From UBA1479 sp963972065 (GTDB lineage Bacteria > Pseudomonadota > Alphaproteobacteria > Rhodospirillales > Casp-alpha2), in the NCBI GenBank assembly GCA_963972065.1, contig CAXAVJ010000006.1:10720-74719 (forward strand): DNA of 64,000 bases, in the 5' to 3' direction. Below are positions 25,768-34,081 of the stretch, piece by piece (the stretch's first letter is position 1; each line of letters starts with the position of its first letter). A model generated the notes under the pieces. It was not told the origin of the DNA. It saw only the letters and a program-made list of their open reading frames with translations, and ran no database searches. A program made the position numbers and the translations under genes.

Positions 25768-25798
25768 TTGACGGTTTCGCCCTTTCACCCGCTATAAT
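25768..25798 (+). promoter_or_regulatory. Sigma-70-like promoter of the HisKA-PAS-GGDEF-EAL gene
   Basis: TTGACG (25768-25773) and a consensus TATAAT (25793-25798) separated by 19 nt, slightly longer than ideal. The predicted start is near 25805, about 45 nt ahead of the ATG. Confidence 0.55.
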
Positions 25799-25814
25799 GC
25801 GGAACAGGGTGAAA
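25783..25814. promoter_or_regulatory. Inverted repeat bracketing the -10 element
   Basis: TTTCACCC and GGGTGAAA, perfect 8-bp arms 16 nt apart, with the TATAAT between them. Placement over the -10 and start site is what one expects of a repressor operator. The protein that binds is unknown. Confidence 0.55.
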
Positions 25815-25849
25815 AAATCCCCCGAACCTGCGGAAAACGGCCATCGACG

Positions 25850-28261
25850 ATGGCCAGGGGGCAAACACAAGCTGGTTCAATGGCGGACATCTACGAAATA
25901 AAGCCGGGCGCCCGGCAGGCGGGTGGGCGCCTTCAGACCGAAGGTGACGCCACAGAAGAGGCCAACGAGACCCTTCTGGAAACCCTCAGTCACGACCTGC
26001 GCACGCCCTTGAACACCATCATCGGATTCGCCGACATGATGGACCAGGAAATTCTTGGCCCGCTGTCGAACCCCCATTACCGCGAATACGTGGAGGTGAT
26101 CTCGACCGAAGGCCGGCGCATGCTGGACTTCATCAACGACCTTCTGAACCGCAAGCGCTTCGAGAACATGAAACGCACGGAACAGGGTTTCCGCCACGTC
26201 ATCGAACTGGCGCCGGACCTGATCGCCGTATGCCGTGGCGGCGCCATCGACCTGATCAACCCGGCGGGCGCGGACATGCTGGGCGTGTGGCCGGCGGTCG
26301 AATTGAAGGGCCGCATCTTCACCGACTTCGTGCAGGCCGACAGCTTGGCCCATTTCCAGGGCGGGATCGAGAACCTGACCAAGGAACGCCTCCGCACGCC
26401 CATGGTCCTGTTGCGGGCCGACGGCACGACCCTGGACGTCGAGCTGGCCGCCCTGCCCTATGAGGAGCACGAGGACGACGGCGACGGCACCGCCTACATC
26501 ATCATGGCCCGCGACGTGACCGAGCGGAACCGCGCCCTCAAGGCCCAGGCGACGCGCGAAGAACACCTGCGCAAGATCATGGATACGGTCGCCGACGGCA
26601 TCATCACCATCGACGAGACCGGTACCATCGAAACCCTGAACCCGACAGCCGAGGAAATCTTCGGCTACAAACCGGGCGAACTGGTCGGCTCCAACGTCAA
26701 GGTCCTGATGAACGAGGACGACGCCGGTAATCACGACCATTATCTGGCGCGCTACATCAACACCGGCGTGCGCCACATCATCGGCAGTGCCCGCGAAGTC
26801 ATCGGCCGGCGCAAGAACGGCTCGCTTATCCCCATCGAACTGGCGGTCAGCGAAATGCGGTTCTCCGGGCGGCGCCTGTTCATCGGCGCACTGCGCGACA
26901 TTACCGAGCGCAAGGAGAACGAGGAGCGCCTGCGCGACCTGGCGACCCGCGACCCCCTGACCCGGCTGCCCAACCGCAACCTGTTCACGGAACGCCTGGA
27001 AGAATCCATCGAACAGGCCGACACGTGCGGCGTCGGTTTTGCCGTTCTGTTCCTCGACCTCGACAATTTCAAGACCATCAACGACGCCCTCGGCCATCTG
27101 ATCGGCGACCGTATTATCCAGCTGGCGGGCCAACGCGTCTGCGGCTGCGTGCGCGGCCAGGACACGGTCGCCCACCTGTCCGGCGATGAATTCATGGTCA
27201 TCCTGGAAGGCATGGACGACGAGGCCCGCGCCGCCAAGATCGCCCGCGACGTTCTGAAAAGCCTGTCACAGCCGTTCAAGGTCGATGGCCGCGAGGTCTT
27301 CACCTCGTGCAGCATCGGCGTGGTGATGTACCCGAAAAACGCCAATTCCCTGGTCGAGCTGATGCGCAACGTGGACACCGCCGCCCACTTCGCCAAGAAG
27401 CAGGGCCGGGCCAATTTCCAGTTCTACACGGAACAACTGTCCGAGGACGCCAGACGGCGGATCGAAGTCGAGAGCGGCCTACGCCGGGCTTTGGAGAACG
27501 ATGAGTTCGAACTGGTCTTCCAGCCCAAGGTGGACCTGGAAACGCGCCGTATCATCGGGGCGGAAGCCCTGCTGCGCTGGGACAACGCCAACCTGGGCAA
27601 GGTGTCGCCGGTGGAGTTCATCCCCGTCGCCGAGGAAACGGGCCTGATCGTTTCCATCGGCAGCTGGGTATTGCGCCAAGCCTGCGAGACAGCGGCGGTC
27701 TGGATCAAGGAAGGACTGACCGCCTGCCACATCGCGGTCAACCTGTCGGCCATGCAGTTCCTGCACGGCGATCTGGCAGGCGAAATCAAGGATGTGCTCG
27801 ACACCTGCGGACTCGACCCGCACTTGCTTGACGTGGAACTGACGGAAAGCATGCTGGTCTCCAACGCCGAGGAAACCATCCGCATTCTCAAGGTCATCAA
27901 AGACATGGGCGTCAACGTGTCGATGGACGATTTCGGCACCGGATATTCATCGCTCAGCTATCTGACCCGCTTCCCGCTCGACAACCTGAAGGTCGACCGC
28001 TCGTTCGTCACGGGGCTGCCCGACGACCGTGACGCCTCGGCCGTGGCGCGGGCCATCATCTCGATGGCGCAAAACCTGAATCTGAATATCATCGCCGAAG
28101 GCATTGAAACGGAAAACCAGGTCGGCTTCCTGCATGCCCTGGGCTGTCAGGTCGGCCAGGGCTATCTATTCAGCCCGCCGGTCAGCAACGAGAAGTTCAT
28201 GGAACTGGCGCAGGCAGGCTCAGGCGCCTTTCTCAAGACGCCGCCCGCCGCCGGCGAATAA
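25850..28261 (+). CDS. HisKA - PAS - PAS - GGDEF - EAL hybrid signalling protein
   Basis: 803 residues (793 if the second ATG at 25880 is used). The N terminus has a histidine-kinase dimerisation/phosphoacceptor helix with H-box TLSHDLRTPLNTIIGFADMM (His48), but no ATP-binding kinase domain follows. Next come two PAS domains (~105-235 and ~240-365), a GGDEF domain with the variant SGDEF (444-448) and an EAL domain with EALLRW (Glu572), AVNLSAMQF, VELTESM, MDDFGTGYSS, KVDRSF, AEGIET and GQGYLFSPP, all intact. SGDEF can still be an active cyclase signature, and the EAL half looks active, so it may make or break c-di-GMP. No membrane segment. His48 could accept phosphate from a separate kinase. 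Confidence 0.9.
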   Translation: MARGQTQAGSMADIYEIKPGARQAGGRLQTEGDATEEANETLLETLSHDLRTPLNTIIGFADMMDQEILGPLSNPHYREYVEVISTEGRRMLDFINDLLNRKRFENMKRTEQGFRHVIELAPDLIAVCRGGAIDLINPAGADMLGVWPAVELKGRIFTDFVQADSLAHFQGGIENLTKERLRTPMVLLRADGTTLDVELAALPYEEHEDDGDGTAYIIMARDVTERNRALKAQATREEHLRKIMDTVADGIITIDETGTIETLNPTAEEIFGYKPGELVGSNVKVLMNEDDAGNHDHYLARYINTGVRHIIGSAREVIGRRKNGSLIPIELAVSEMRFSGRRLFIGALRDITERKENEERLRDLATRDPLTRLPNRNLFTERLEESIEQADTCGVGFAVLFLDLDNFKTINDALGHLIGDRIIQLAGQRVCGCVRGQDTVAHLSGDEFMVILEGMDDEARAAKIARDVLKSLSQPFKVDGREVFTSCSIGVVMYPKNANSLVELMRNVDTAAHFAKKQGRANFQFYTEQLSEDARRRIEVESGLRRALENDEFELVFQPKVDLETRRIIGAEALLRWDNANLGKVSPVEFIPVAEETGLIVSIGSWVLRQACETAAVWIKEGLTACHIAVNLSAMQFLHGDLAGEIKDVLDTCGLDPHLLDVELTESMLVSNAEETIRILKVIKDMGVNVSMDDFGTGYSSLSYLTRFPLDNLKVDRSFVTGLPDDRDASAVARAIISMAQNLNLNIIAEGIETENQVGFLHALGCQVGQGYLFSPPVSNEKFMELAQAGSGAFLKTPPAAGE

Positions 28262-28310
28262 CCACCGGCCGCCGTCATCGTCAATTCAAGTAACTCCGCC
28301 CGCATGGCCT

Positions 28311-28838
28311 TCAGGTCGCGATGATGGCGTCGATCTCTTCCTGATCCATGGTCTTGGTCGCGCCATGGATGATACCTGATGCGGTGTCCAGAAGACGCTG
28401 GATCATGCGTGACATAACGGTCGCCTGTTCGCGCAGCATGCTTTGGTCGCCTGCCTCGATATAACGCTCCAGAAGCTGGACGCTGGTCACGATCACGTTG
28501 TCCAATTGCCGTACCGTATGTTCGAAAGGCTCGCGGTAGACCGGCAACACATGCGCGGAGGCTTCCATGGCCAGTTCACGGTCGGCGATTGTCGAGTCGC
28601 GGAAATGTTCGACGTAATCCTTGGGCTGCCAGGCCTTCACCTCTTCCATGATGTCCGGCATGTCGGGCACCATTTCCAACAGCATGACGATTTCGTTGAA
28701 ATGGTTGAGGTAATCAGTGGCCAGCAGGGTGTCGGAATCAAGATTAGACCCGGCGGCGCGGGCTTTGAGATCGAGATATTCCGGCGATTGTTCGGTCACC
28801 ATGTTGCTGCCTACAGCCGCCGCGAAGGTTGACGCCAC
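28311..28838 (-). CDS. Helical protein of unknown function with FliM-like EIDA tail
   Basis: 175 residues from a GTG with AAGGA 7 nt upstream; an ATG at 28802 (163 aa) is an alternative, and the longer frame to 28937 lacks support. The product is almost all helical and soluble (YLNHFNEIVMLLEMVPDMPD, REPFEHTVRQLDNVIVTSVQLL, EQATVMSRMIQRLLDTASG). It ends in KTMDQEEIDAIIAT, which resembles the SQ-x-EIDALL peptide with which FliM binds phosphorylated CheY and the related CheZ C-terminal helix. I do not recognise a named family. It converges with the c-di-GMP gene 49 nt away. A chemotaxis or motility link is a guess. Confidence 0.65.
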   Translation of the reverse strand: MASTFAAAVGSNMVTEQSPEYLDLKARAAGSNLDSDTLLATDYLNHFNEIVMLLEMVPDMPDIMEEVKAWQPKDYVEHFRDSTIADRELAMEASAHVLPVYREPFEHTVRQLDNVIVTSVQLLERYIEAGDQSMLREQATVMSRMIQRLLDTASGIIHGATKTMDQEEIDAIIAT

Positions 28839-29107
28839 GATGTTTTCCTTCGGGCCGCCTCTCCCGCGTCCCAGCAGACCTCTGTCCGCCAACGCCGGAA
28901 CGCCGCGAAACCGGCCCGGTCGATCAATTTTGCACATTCAGCATAATCACCCGGGCGGAAATTTCCAATCGACCATTGCGAAATCACACTCTCGGACACA
29001 ACCGGACCTGGGGCCGCCCCCCTTGAGAAATGCCGCCGCATTCGGCATTCTCCCGCGACCCTGCGGCGGATAATACGCCCGGGAACCGCAAACCGAGGCC
29101 AGCCCCC
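28839..29107. other. Intergenic stretch with one imperfect hairpin
   Basis: Nothing gene-like on either strand. One imperfect inverted repeat, GAGAAATGCC (29025-29034) and GGCATTCTC (29044-29052), pairs with a single bulged A; no T-run follows it. The region must contain the divergent promoters for the flanking genes, but no clear -35/-10 pair stands out. Confidence 0.5.
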
Positions 29108-29176
29108 ATGACGGACACCCGCGTCTATTCGTTCGACATCCTTCTCCGCGACGGCGTCGCGCCCGTAAAAGGCTGA
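29108..29176 (+). CDS. Possible 22-aa leader peptide before trmJ
   Basis: ATG with GAGG about 9 nt upstream opens a 22-codon frame (MTDTRVYSFDILLRDG then VAPVKG), ending 8 nt before the trmJ ATG in another frame. It has normal codon use and could be a leader peptide or the remnant of a larger gene. No homology is recognised. Confidence 0.25.
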   Translation: MTDTRVYSFDILLRDGVAPVKG

Positions 29177-29184
29177 CCCGGATC

Positions 29185-29985
29185 ATGGCGGGCACGGATT
29201 CCTCGCGGCGCGGCGACGCCGATACGATCGACGCCTCGGGTGCGCCCGCGGTCGTCCTGGTGGAACCGCAACTGGGCCAGAACATCGGCATGGCGGCACG
29301 GGCCATGCTGAACTGCGGGCTGACGGACTTGCGCCTGGTCAACCCCCGCGACGGCTGGCCGAGCGAGCCCGCGCGGGCCGCCGCCTCGGGCGCCGATCTG
29401 GTGATCGACCGGGCCCGCGTCTACGCAACCGCCGCCGACGCGGTCGCCGACCTCAACCTGGTCGTCGCCACCACGGCGCGGTCCCGCGACATGACCAAGC
29501 GCGTCCTGACCCCACGCCGCGCGGCTGAGGAAATCCGCCACATATATGCCGAAAGCGGGGCCCGCACGGGCATCCTGTTCGGCCGCGAGGCGAAGGGCCT
29601 CGACAATGACGAGGTGGCGCTCGCCGACGCCATCCTCAACGTGCCGCTGAACCCGGCGTTCTCGTCCCTCAACCTGGCCCAAGCGGTGTTGCTGGTCGGC
29701 TATGAATGGCGCCTACTGGGCCTGGACGTGGCCGACGAAGAACTCGCCATGCCCAAGACCACGCGCCCCGCCGACCATCAAGACCTGGTCCATCTGTTTG
29801 AACATCTGGAAAGCGAGTTGGAAACCTGCGGTTTCCTGCAGCCGCCGGAACGGGCCCCCACCATGGTCCGCAACCTGCGCAACCTGTTCGGCCGCGCGCG
29901 CCTGACGGACCAGGAGGTCCGCATTTTACGCGGCGTGATCGTCGCCCTGCGGCGGGGCCCCAGAGACCCCGCCAGCCAGGATTAA
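29185..29985 (+). CDS. trmJ: tRNA (cytidine/uridine-2'-O-)-methyltransferase TrmJ family
   Basis: 266 residues of the SpoU/TrmD trefoil-knot superfamily. TrmJ signatures: VVLVEPQLGQNIGMAARAMLNCGL near the N terminus, RVLTPRRAAEEI, GILFGREAKGLDNDE, and the knot LNVPLNPAFSSLNLAQAVLLVGYEW. It methylates the 2'-OH at position 32 of the tRNA anticodon loop. A C-terminal helical extension of ~90 residues is normal for TrmJ. The 3' end meets the minus-strand dehydrogenase gene, their stops overlapping by 4 nt. Confidence 0.93.
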   Translation: MAGTDSSRRGDADTIDASGAPAVVLVEPQLGQNIGMAARAMLNCGLTDLRLVNPRDGWPSEPARAAASGADLVIDRARVYATAADAVADLNLVVATTARSRDMTKRVLTPRRAAEEIRHIYAESGARTGILFGREAKGLDNDEVALADAILNVPLNPAFSSLNLAQAVLLVGYEWRLLGLDVADEELAMPKTTRPADHQDLVHLFEHLESELETCGFLQPPERAPTMVRNLRNLFGRARLTDQEVRILRGVIVALRRGPRDPASQD

Positions 29986-31028
29986 TCCATCACGAACACG
30001 CCCTTGCCGGTCGTCTGGGTGTCGAACAGCTTGTACGCCGCGTCCGCCTGATCCAGCGTGAAGCGGTGGGAGAACAAGGCATCGACGTCGATCTTGCGTT
30101 CGGCGACGAAGGCCGCGCAATCGGCCTGCCCGTTCTTGGAAAAGGTCCAGGACCCGACGACGGAGACCTGACGGCGCAGGATGTCCTGGCTGACATCAAG
30201 CGTCACCTGCCCGCCTTCGCCGACAAAGCAGGCCGTGCCCCAGGCCCGCAGGCAGCGCACAGCCGAGGCCCGGGCCTCGGCGTTGGATGAACAGTCGAGG
30301 GACTTGTGGGCACCCTCGCCCCCCGTCAGATCGCGGATCGCCGCGACCACGTCGTTGCCCATGGGGTCGATGACCTCGTCCGCGCCGAAATCTTCCGCCA
30401 TCTTGCGCCGCTCGGCCGAGATGTCGAGGGCGATGACGCGCGCCCCCATGGCCTTGGCCAACTGCGTGGCGCTGAGCCCCACGGGCCCCTGGCCGAAGAT
30501 CACCACGGTCTCGTCCCCGGCAAGGTCCAGGCGCTTCAGCGCACCGTAGGCCGTGCCCGTCCCGCAGGAAATTGCCGCCCCGGTGGTGAAGCTGAGGTCG
30601 TCCGGCAGGCGGACCAGGGTATGGGCCGGCACCTTCATGTATTCCGCATGGGCGCCGTGGCCCGTGGTGCCGTAGACGGTGATGCCGTCGATGCACATCT
30701 GCGACCAGCCCGTGCGGCAGTGCTTGCACACGCCGCAGCCGGAATAGTGATGGTCCATCATGCGGTCGCCGATGCGCGCCTGGGCTTCGGACACGCCCTC
30801 GCCGACCTCGACCACCACGCCGCAGGGCTCATGCCCGGCGATGATCGGGCCCTTGCGCTCGCCCAGGCCGAGCGTCGGGGTGCCCGGCGGGTTGCGGTAG
30901 TATTTCAGGTCACTGCCGCACATGCCGGACGCCTTGATCTGTAACACGACCTCACCCGGCCCCGGATGGGGATCGGGGAAATCCATGATTTCGATCTTAC
31001 GGTCGCCGGGGAACACCACTGCTTTCAT
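29982..31028 (-). CDS. Zinc-dependent alcohol dehydrogenase-family oxidoreductase (MDR)
   Basis: 348 residues. Catalytic zinc ligands appear as GMCGSD (Cys) and GHEPCG (His-Glu); the structural zinc lobe is CGVCKHCRTGWSQMC. The Rossmann motif is GQGPVGL. The family covers alcohol, polyol and threonine-type dehydrogenases; the exact substrate is not deducible. It is the last gene of a minus-strand run after coq7, 54 nt downstream, and may be cotranscribed. The stop overlaps that of trmJ on the other strand. Confidence 0.9.
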   Translation of the reverse strand: MKAVVFPGDRKIEIMDFPDPHPGPGEVVLQIKASGMCGSDLKYYRNPPGTPTLGLGERKGPIIAGHEPCGVVVEVGEGVSEAQARIGDRMMDHHYSGCGVCKHCRTGWSQMCIDGITVYGTTGHGAHAEYMKVPAHTLVRLPDDLSFTTGAAISCGTGTAYGALKRLDLAGDETVVIFGQGPVGLSATQLAKAMGARVIALDISAERRKMAEDFGADEVIDPMGNDVVAAIRDLTGGEGAHKSLDCSSNAEARASAVRCLRAWGTACFVGEGGQVTLDVSQDILRRQVSVVGSWTFSKNGQADCAAFVAERKIDVDALFSHRFTLDQADAAYKLFDTQTTGKGVFVMD

Positions 31029-31082
31029 CGTCTCGGTCCTTTTGGTTTCTTCTCAGTCTTGGATATTTTTTAGGGAACGGAA

Positions 31083-31658
31083 TCAGATGCGCTCGGACAG
31101 CCAGATGGCGAGCTTCGATCCCCGCTTGATGACGCCCTTCAGGGCCTCATAGCCGGGGGCTTCCTCGGCCCCCAGGTCCAGCGCCGTGTCGTGGTGCTCC
31201 AATTCTTCCTGGCGGAATTTTTCGAAGGTGTCGCGCAGGCCGTCCTCGCCCTCGCCGTCCAGGCGGTCGATCTGGGCCGCGTAATGTTCGTCGATGGCTT
31301 CCTCGACCGCGACGGTGCAGGCATGGGCCGCCTTCTCGCCCAACAGCGCCGTGCCGGCCCCCAGCGCGAAACCGGCCAGATGCCACAGCGGCAGCAACGC
31401 CGTCGGGCGCACCCGCCGTTCGGCCACCAGGTCGTTGAAGGTGGCCAGGTGAACCTCTTCCTGTTCCGCCATGTGCTTGATGGCGCCGCCGCCGGCATCC
31501 TTGCCCAGCACGGCCATCTGGCCCTCGTAGATGCGCACGGCGCCGTATTCGCCCGCGTGGTCGACCCGCAGCATGCGTTCGACCATCTCGGCCTTGGACG
31601 GATCGCCCGGCATGCGCCGGGGCTTGGCAGGTGGCTTCGCAGAGGTCTTGGTCGCCAT
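31083..31658 (-). CDS. coq7: Demethoxyubiquinone hydroxylase (Coq7 family)
   Basis: 191 residues. The di-iron carboxylate ligands are seen in the two Coq7 repeats: DHAGEYGA, EQEEVH, EEAIDEHY and EELEHHD. The enzyme hydroxylates demethoxyubiquinone in the next-to-last step of ubiquinone synthesis; many alphaproteobacteria use Coq7 instead of UbiF. The first ~22 residues are a lysine/proline-rich extension (KTSAKPPAKPRRMPGD). It follows dsbB by 30 nt. Membrane-associated, cytoplasmic side. Confidence 0.95.
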   Translation of the reverse strand: MATKTSAKPPAKPRRMPGDPSKAEMVERMLRVDHAGEYGAVRIYEGQMAVLGKDAGGGAIKHMAEQEEVHLATFNDLVAERRVRPTALLPLWHLAGFALGAGTALLGEKAAHACTVAVEEAIDEHYAAQIDRLDGEGEDGLRDTFEKFRQEELEHHDTALDLGAEEAPGYEALKGVIKRGSKLAIWLSERI

Positions 31659-31688
31659 GGGTCCTCGTCGCGTCCTTGAAACGCCCTG

Positions 31689-32189
31689 TCAGGCGGCCTT
31701 CATGCGGCGGACGGCGATGAAACACAGCCCGGCCATGACGGCGGAGAAGGCCGCATTATAGGTCGCCATGGAAAGACCAAGGAAGACCCAGTCCACGGAA
31801 TCGCAGGATTTTTCCGGCGGGGCCGACAATCCGGCCATCAGATCCGTCGTTGATTCCAAGGTGGTCACGGTGCCGCCGCAAACGGCGGAGGCCCACCAAT
31901 GCTGCTCCACCCCCACGTGATAGACCGCGATCGCGGCCCCGATGGCGAAGCCGAGGGCCGCCAGCCCGACCACGGCGCGCCCTGCCTTCGGATTGGGGCG
32001 CGTCATACAAGCCCCGGCGAACAGGCCGATCACGGCATAGGGAATGCGCTGATAGAGGCACAGATTGCAGGGCTCCAGCCCCAGCAGGAACTGGGCATGC
32101 AGGGCAAGACCCAGGGCGCCGGCCGATATGGCGAACAGGGCCGCCGGATACCAGCGTTGCAATTTGGGATCGCCGAGCATGTCCACCAT
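31689..32189 (-). CDS. dsbB: Disulfide bond formation protein DsbB
   Basis: 166 residues, four transmembrane helices. The quinone-linked CxxC is EPCNLCLYQR (Cys41, Cys44) and the second periplasmic pair is Cys104 and Cys129, almost the same numbering as in E. coli DsbB. It reoxidises DsbA using ubiquinone; no dsbA is in view. The association with coq7, which makes the electron acceptor, is fitting. It starts 9 nt after the YqaA-like gene, so the two are in one operon. Confidence 0.94.
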   Translation of the reverse strand: MVDMLGDPKLQRWYPAALFAISAGALGLALHAQFLLGLEPCNLCLYQRIPYAVIGLFAGACMTRPNPKAGRAVVGLAALGFAIGAAIAVYHVGVEQHWWASAVCGGTVTTLESTTDLMAGLSAPPEKSCDSVDWVFLGLSMATYNAAFSAVMAGLCFIAVRRMKAA

Positions 32190-32198
32190 CGCGGTCTC

Positions 32199-32780
32199 CT
32201 ACAGCACGAACCTGATAACCACGAATCCACCGATCAGGAGAAGGCAAAAGATCGTGAACAGAAGCCCCAGATACTTCTCGATGAAGGCGCGGATGGGTTC
32301 CCCGAAATACCACAGCAGCCCCGTGACCAGATAGAACCGGAGCCCCCTGGCCAGCACGGAGGCGACGCAGAACACCCAGATATCCAGCGACGCCAGGCCG
32401 GACAGAATGGTGATGACCTTATAGGGAAAGGGCGTGACACCGGCGATGAAAACGGCCCAGGCCCCCCAATCGGCATAGGTCGCGCGGAACTGATCGAACT
32501 TGGCGGTGTAGCCGTAGAATTCCAGCATGGGCCGGCCGACCTGATCGAACAGGAAGGCGCCGATGGCATAGCCCAGTATGCCGCCCAAGACCGAGGCAAC
32601 GGTGCAGATCAGGGCGATGCGCCAAGCCCGGGCACGGTCGGCCAGAACCATGGGGATCAGCATCACATCGGGCGGAATGGGAAAGACCGAGCTTTCGATG
32701 AAGCTGACGAACGCCAGCCAACGGTCCGCGTGGCGATGGCCCGCAAGGGCCAACATTCGATCGTAAAGGCGGCGCAGCAT
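32199..32780 (-). CDS. YqaA-family membrane protein (DedA/VTT domain)
   Basis: 193 residues from an internal ATG (MLRRLYDRML), chosen because the 23-residue arginine-rich extension is atypical; the ribosome site is weak either way. Family hallmarks are FIESSVFPIPPDVMLIPMVLA and the second half GVTPFPYKVITILSGLASL, with 4-5 hydrophobic segments. DedA/VTT proteins are phospholipid scramblases or flippases that move carrier lipids; the YqaA branch is less studied. First gene of the dsbB-coq7 operon. Confidence 0.88.
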   Translation of the reverse strand: MLRRLYDRMLALAGHRHADRWLAFVSFIESSVFPIPPDVMLIPMVLADRARAWRIALICTVASVLGGILGYAIGAFLFDQVGRPMLEFYGYTAKFDQFRATYADWGAWAVFIAGVTPFPYKVITILSGLASLDIWVFCVASVLARGLRFYLVTGLLWYFGEPIRAFIEKYLGLLFTIFCLLLIGGFVVIRFVL

Positions 32781-32935
32781 GGGTAACAAGCCCCGTTCCC
32801 GTCGGCGAAAGCGTCGGGCGCTTCTATCAGGCGGCCGACGTCGAGACAATTAAAGCCTACACGCTTTCGAGCCTTGTTTTTGGCATCGGGCGTCGTATCC
32901 TTCGATCAGAAACATCTAACAAAAGGCAGACAGCG

Positions 32936-33904
32936 ATGAACCATCCTACCCAGCCGCTGAAAGGCGATTTCGGCATTTTGATCGATCAGGTCACACCGGG
33001 CGACCTTGCCGACCCGGATTTCCAGGCCTGGGCGCGCGGCCTTTGGTTGGACCACGGCGGATTGCTCGGCGTCCGCGGCGAAAAACTCGCTGACCTGCTG
33101 CCCGAACAGCTTGTGCGCTGGTCCGAGGTGTTCGGCGTCATCGAGGACAAAATCCAGACGGCGCGCGAGGACAAGTCGGTCAAAGGCTTTCCCATCCTGC
33201 GCATCGGCAACGTGAAAAACGAGGACGGCAAGATCGTCGCGCAATTGCTGCAGGTGCCGCAGCTGACCAGCGACGCGGACATCCGCTACAACCCGGAAAC
33301 CCGCAGGCCGGTATGGCACACGGATTCCACCTTCCGCGCGCGGCCGCCGGTCGGCTCGGTCTTTCATTGCCGCAAGGCCCCGCCCGAGGGTGCGGAGACC
33401 CTGTTCGCCGACATGCAGGGCGCCTATGCCGCCCTGCCCCCGGCGGAACGGCAGAAACTCGACGGCCTGGAAGCGGTCTGCTCCCTCGCCCATCACGACA
33501 AGAAGATCAACAGCTACTCACCCCACTATCCGGTGCTGACGCCCGAGCAGCGCAAGGAAAACCCGCCCAACCGCGTGCCCATCGTCCTCAACCATCCGGT
33601 CACGGGCCGGCCGTCGCTGTACGGCCTCAACAGCTCGACCTGCGCCATCGTGCCCAAGGGGCAGGAAGTCGACCCGGCAGACCTGGACAAATGGGACCTG
33701 GAAGGCGTGGAAGACGACAGCGTGATGATCTGGCGCAACATGCTGCCGACCGTCACCGGCCCCGACTTCACCGTGAAATGGCAGTGGCAGCCGGGCGATG
33801 TCGTGGTCTGGGACAACCGCTCGACGATCCACGCGGGGACCGGCTTCGATTACAGCAAGTACGAGCGGGAGATGTGGCGGCTGACGTTGGTGGCCGAGGC
33901 CTGA
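32936..33904 (+). CDS. TauD/TfdA-family Fe(II)/2-oxoglutarate dioxygenase
   Basis: 322 residues. The iron-binding facial triad is His128-x-Asp130 in VWHTDSTF and His299 in RSTIHAGTGFDY; Arg315 in MWRLTL should bind 2-oxoglutarate. The N terminus (LKGDFGILIDQVTPGDL) is typical of the TfdA branch. Characterised relatives hydroxylate taurine, 2,4-D or other sulfonates and phenoxyacids; this one cannot be assigned a substrate. Stand-alone, with a palindromic repeat and a tRNA downstream on the other strand. Confidence 0.9.
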   Translation: MNHPTQPLKGDFGILIDQVTPGDLADPDFQAWARGLWLDHGGLLGVRGEKLADLLPEQLVRWSEVFGVIEDKIQTAREDKSVKGFPILRIGNVKNEDGKIVAQLLQVPQLTSDADIRYNPETRRPVWHTDSTFRARPPVGSVFHCRKAPPEGAETLFADMQGAYAALPPAERQKLDGLEAVCSLAHHDKKINSYSPHYPVLTPEQRKENPPNRVPIVLNHPVTGRPSLYGLNSSTCAIVPKGQEVDPADLDKWDLEGVEDDSVMIWRNMLPTVTGPDFTVKWQWQPGDVVVWDNRSTIHAGTGFDYSKYEREMWRLTLVAEA

Positions 33905-33912
33905 ACCCGTCC

Positions 33913-33990
33913 TCCTCCGCCAAGGCTTCGGAGGACACGCCTTCGTCTAACGACCTCCGGGTGGCTCGCCACCCGAAGCTCGAAGAGCGA
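33913..33990. repeat. Palindromic repeat element 3' of tRNA-Leu
   Basis: Contains hairpins TCCTCCG/CGGAGGA (33913-33935) and GGGTGGC/GCCACCC (33959-33974, loop TC), plus GAAGCTCGAAGAGCGAAG. The same style of intergenic element, often beside tRNA genes, is known in alphaproteobacteria. Here it is right behind the 3' end of the tRNA and may help end its transcript. Confidence 0.6.
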
Positions 33991-33994
33991 AGGG

Positions 33995-34081
33995 TGGTGC
34001 GGGCGGGGAGAATCGAACTCCCACTTCCTTGCGGAAACCAGATTTTGAGTCTGGCGCGTCTACCAGTTCCGCCACGCCCGC
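33995..34081 (-). tRNA. trnL: tRNA-Leu (anticodon CAA)
   Basis: 87 nt including an encoded CCA end. Acceptor arms GCGGGCG and CGCCCGC pair perfectly; the anticodon stem CCAGA/TCTGG encloses CTCAAAA, giving anticodon CAA; the T-arm GTTCGATTC is standard, and the long variable arm expected of a leucine tRNA is present. It reads UUG codons. Confidence 0.96.

Noticed and set aside
29025..29052. Terminator or attenuator before trmJ
   Set aside because: Bulged stem without T-run and far from the start codon; not enough evidence.
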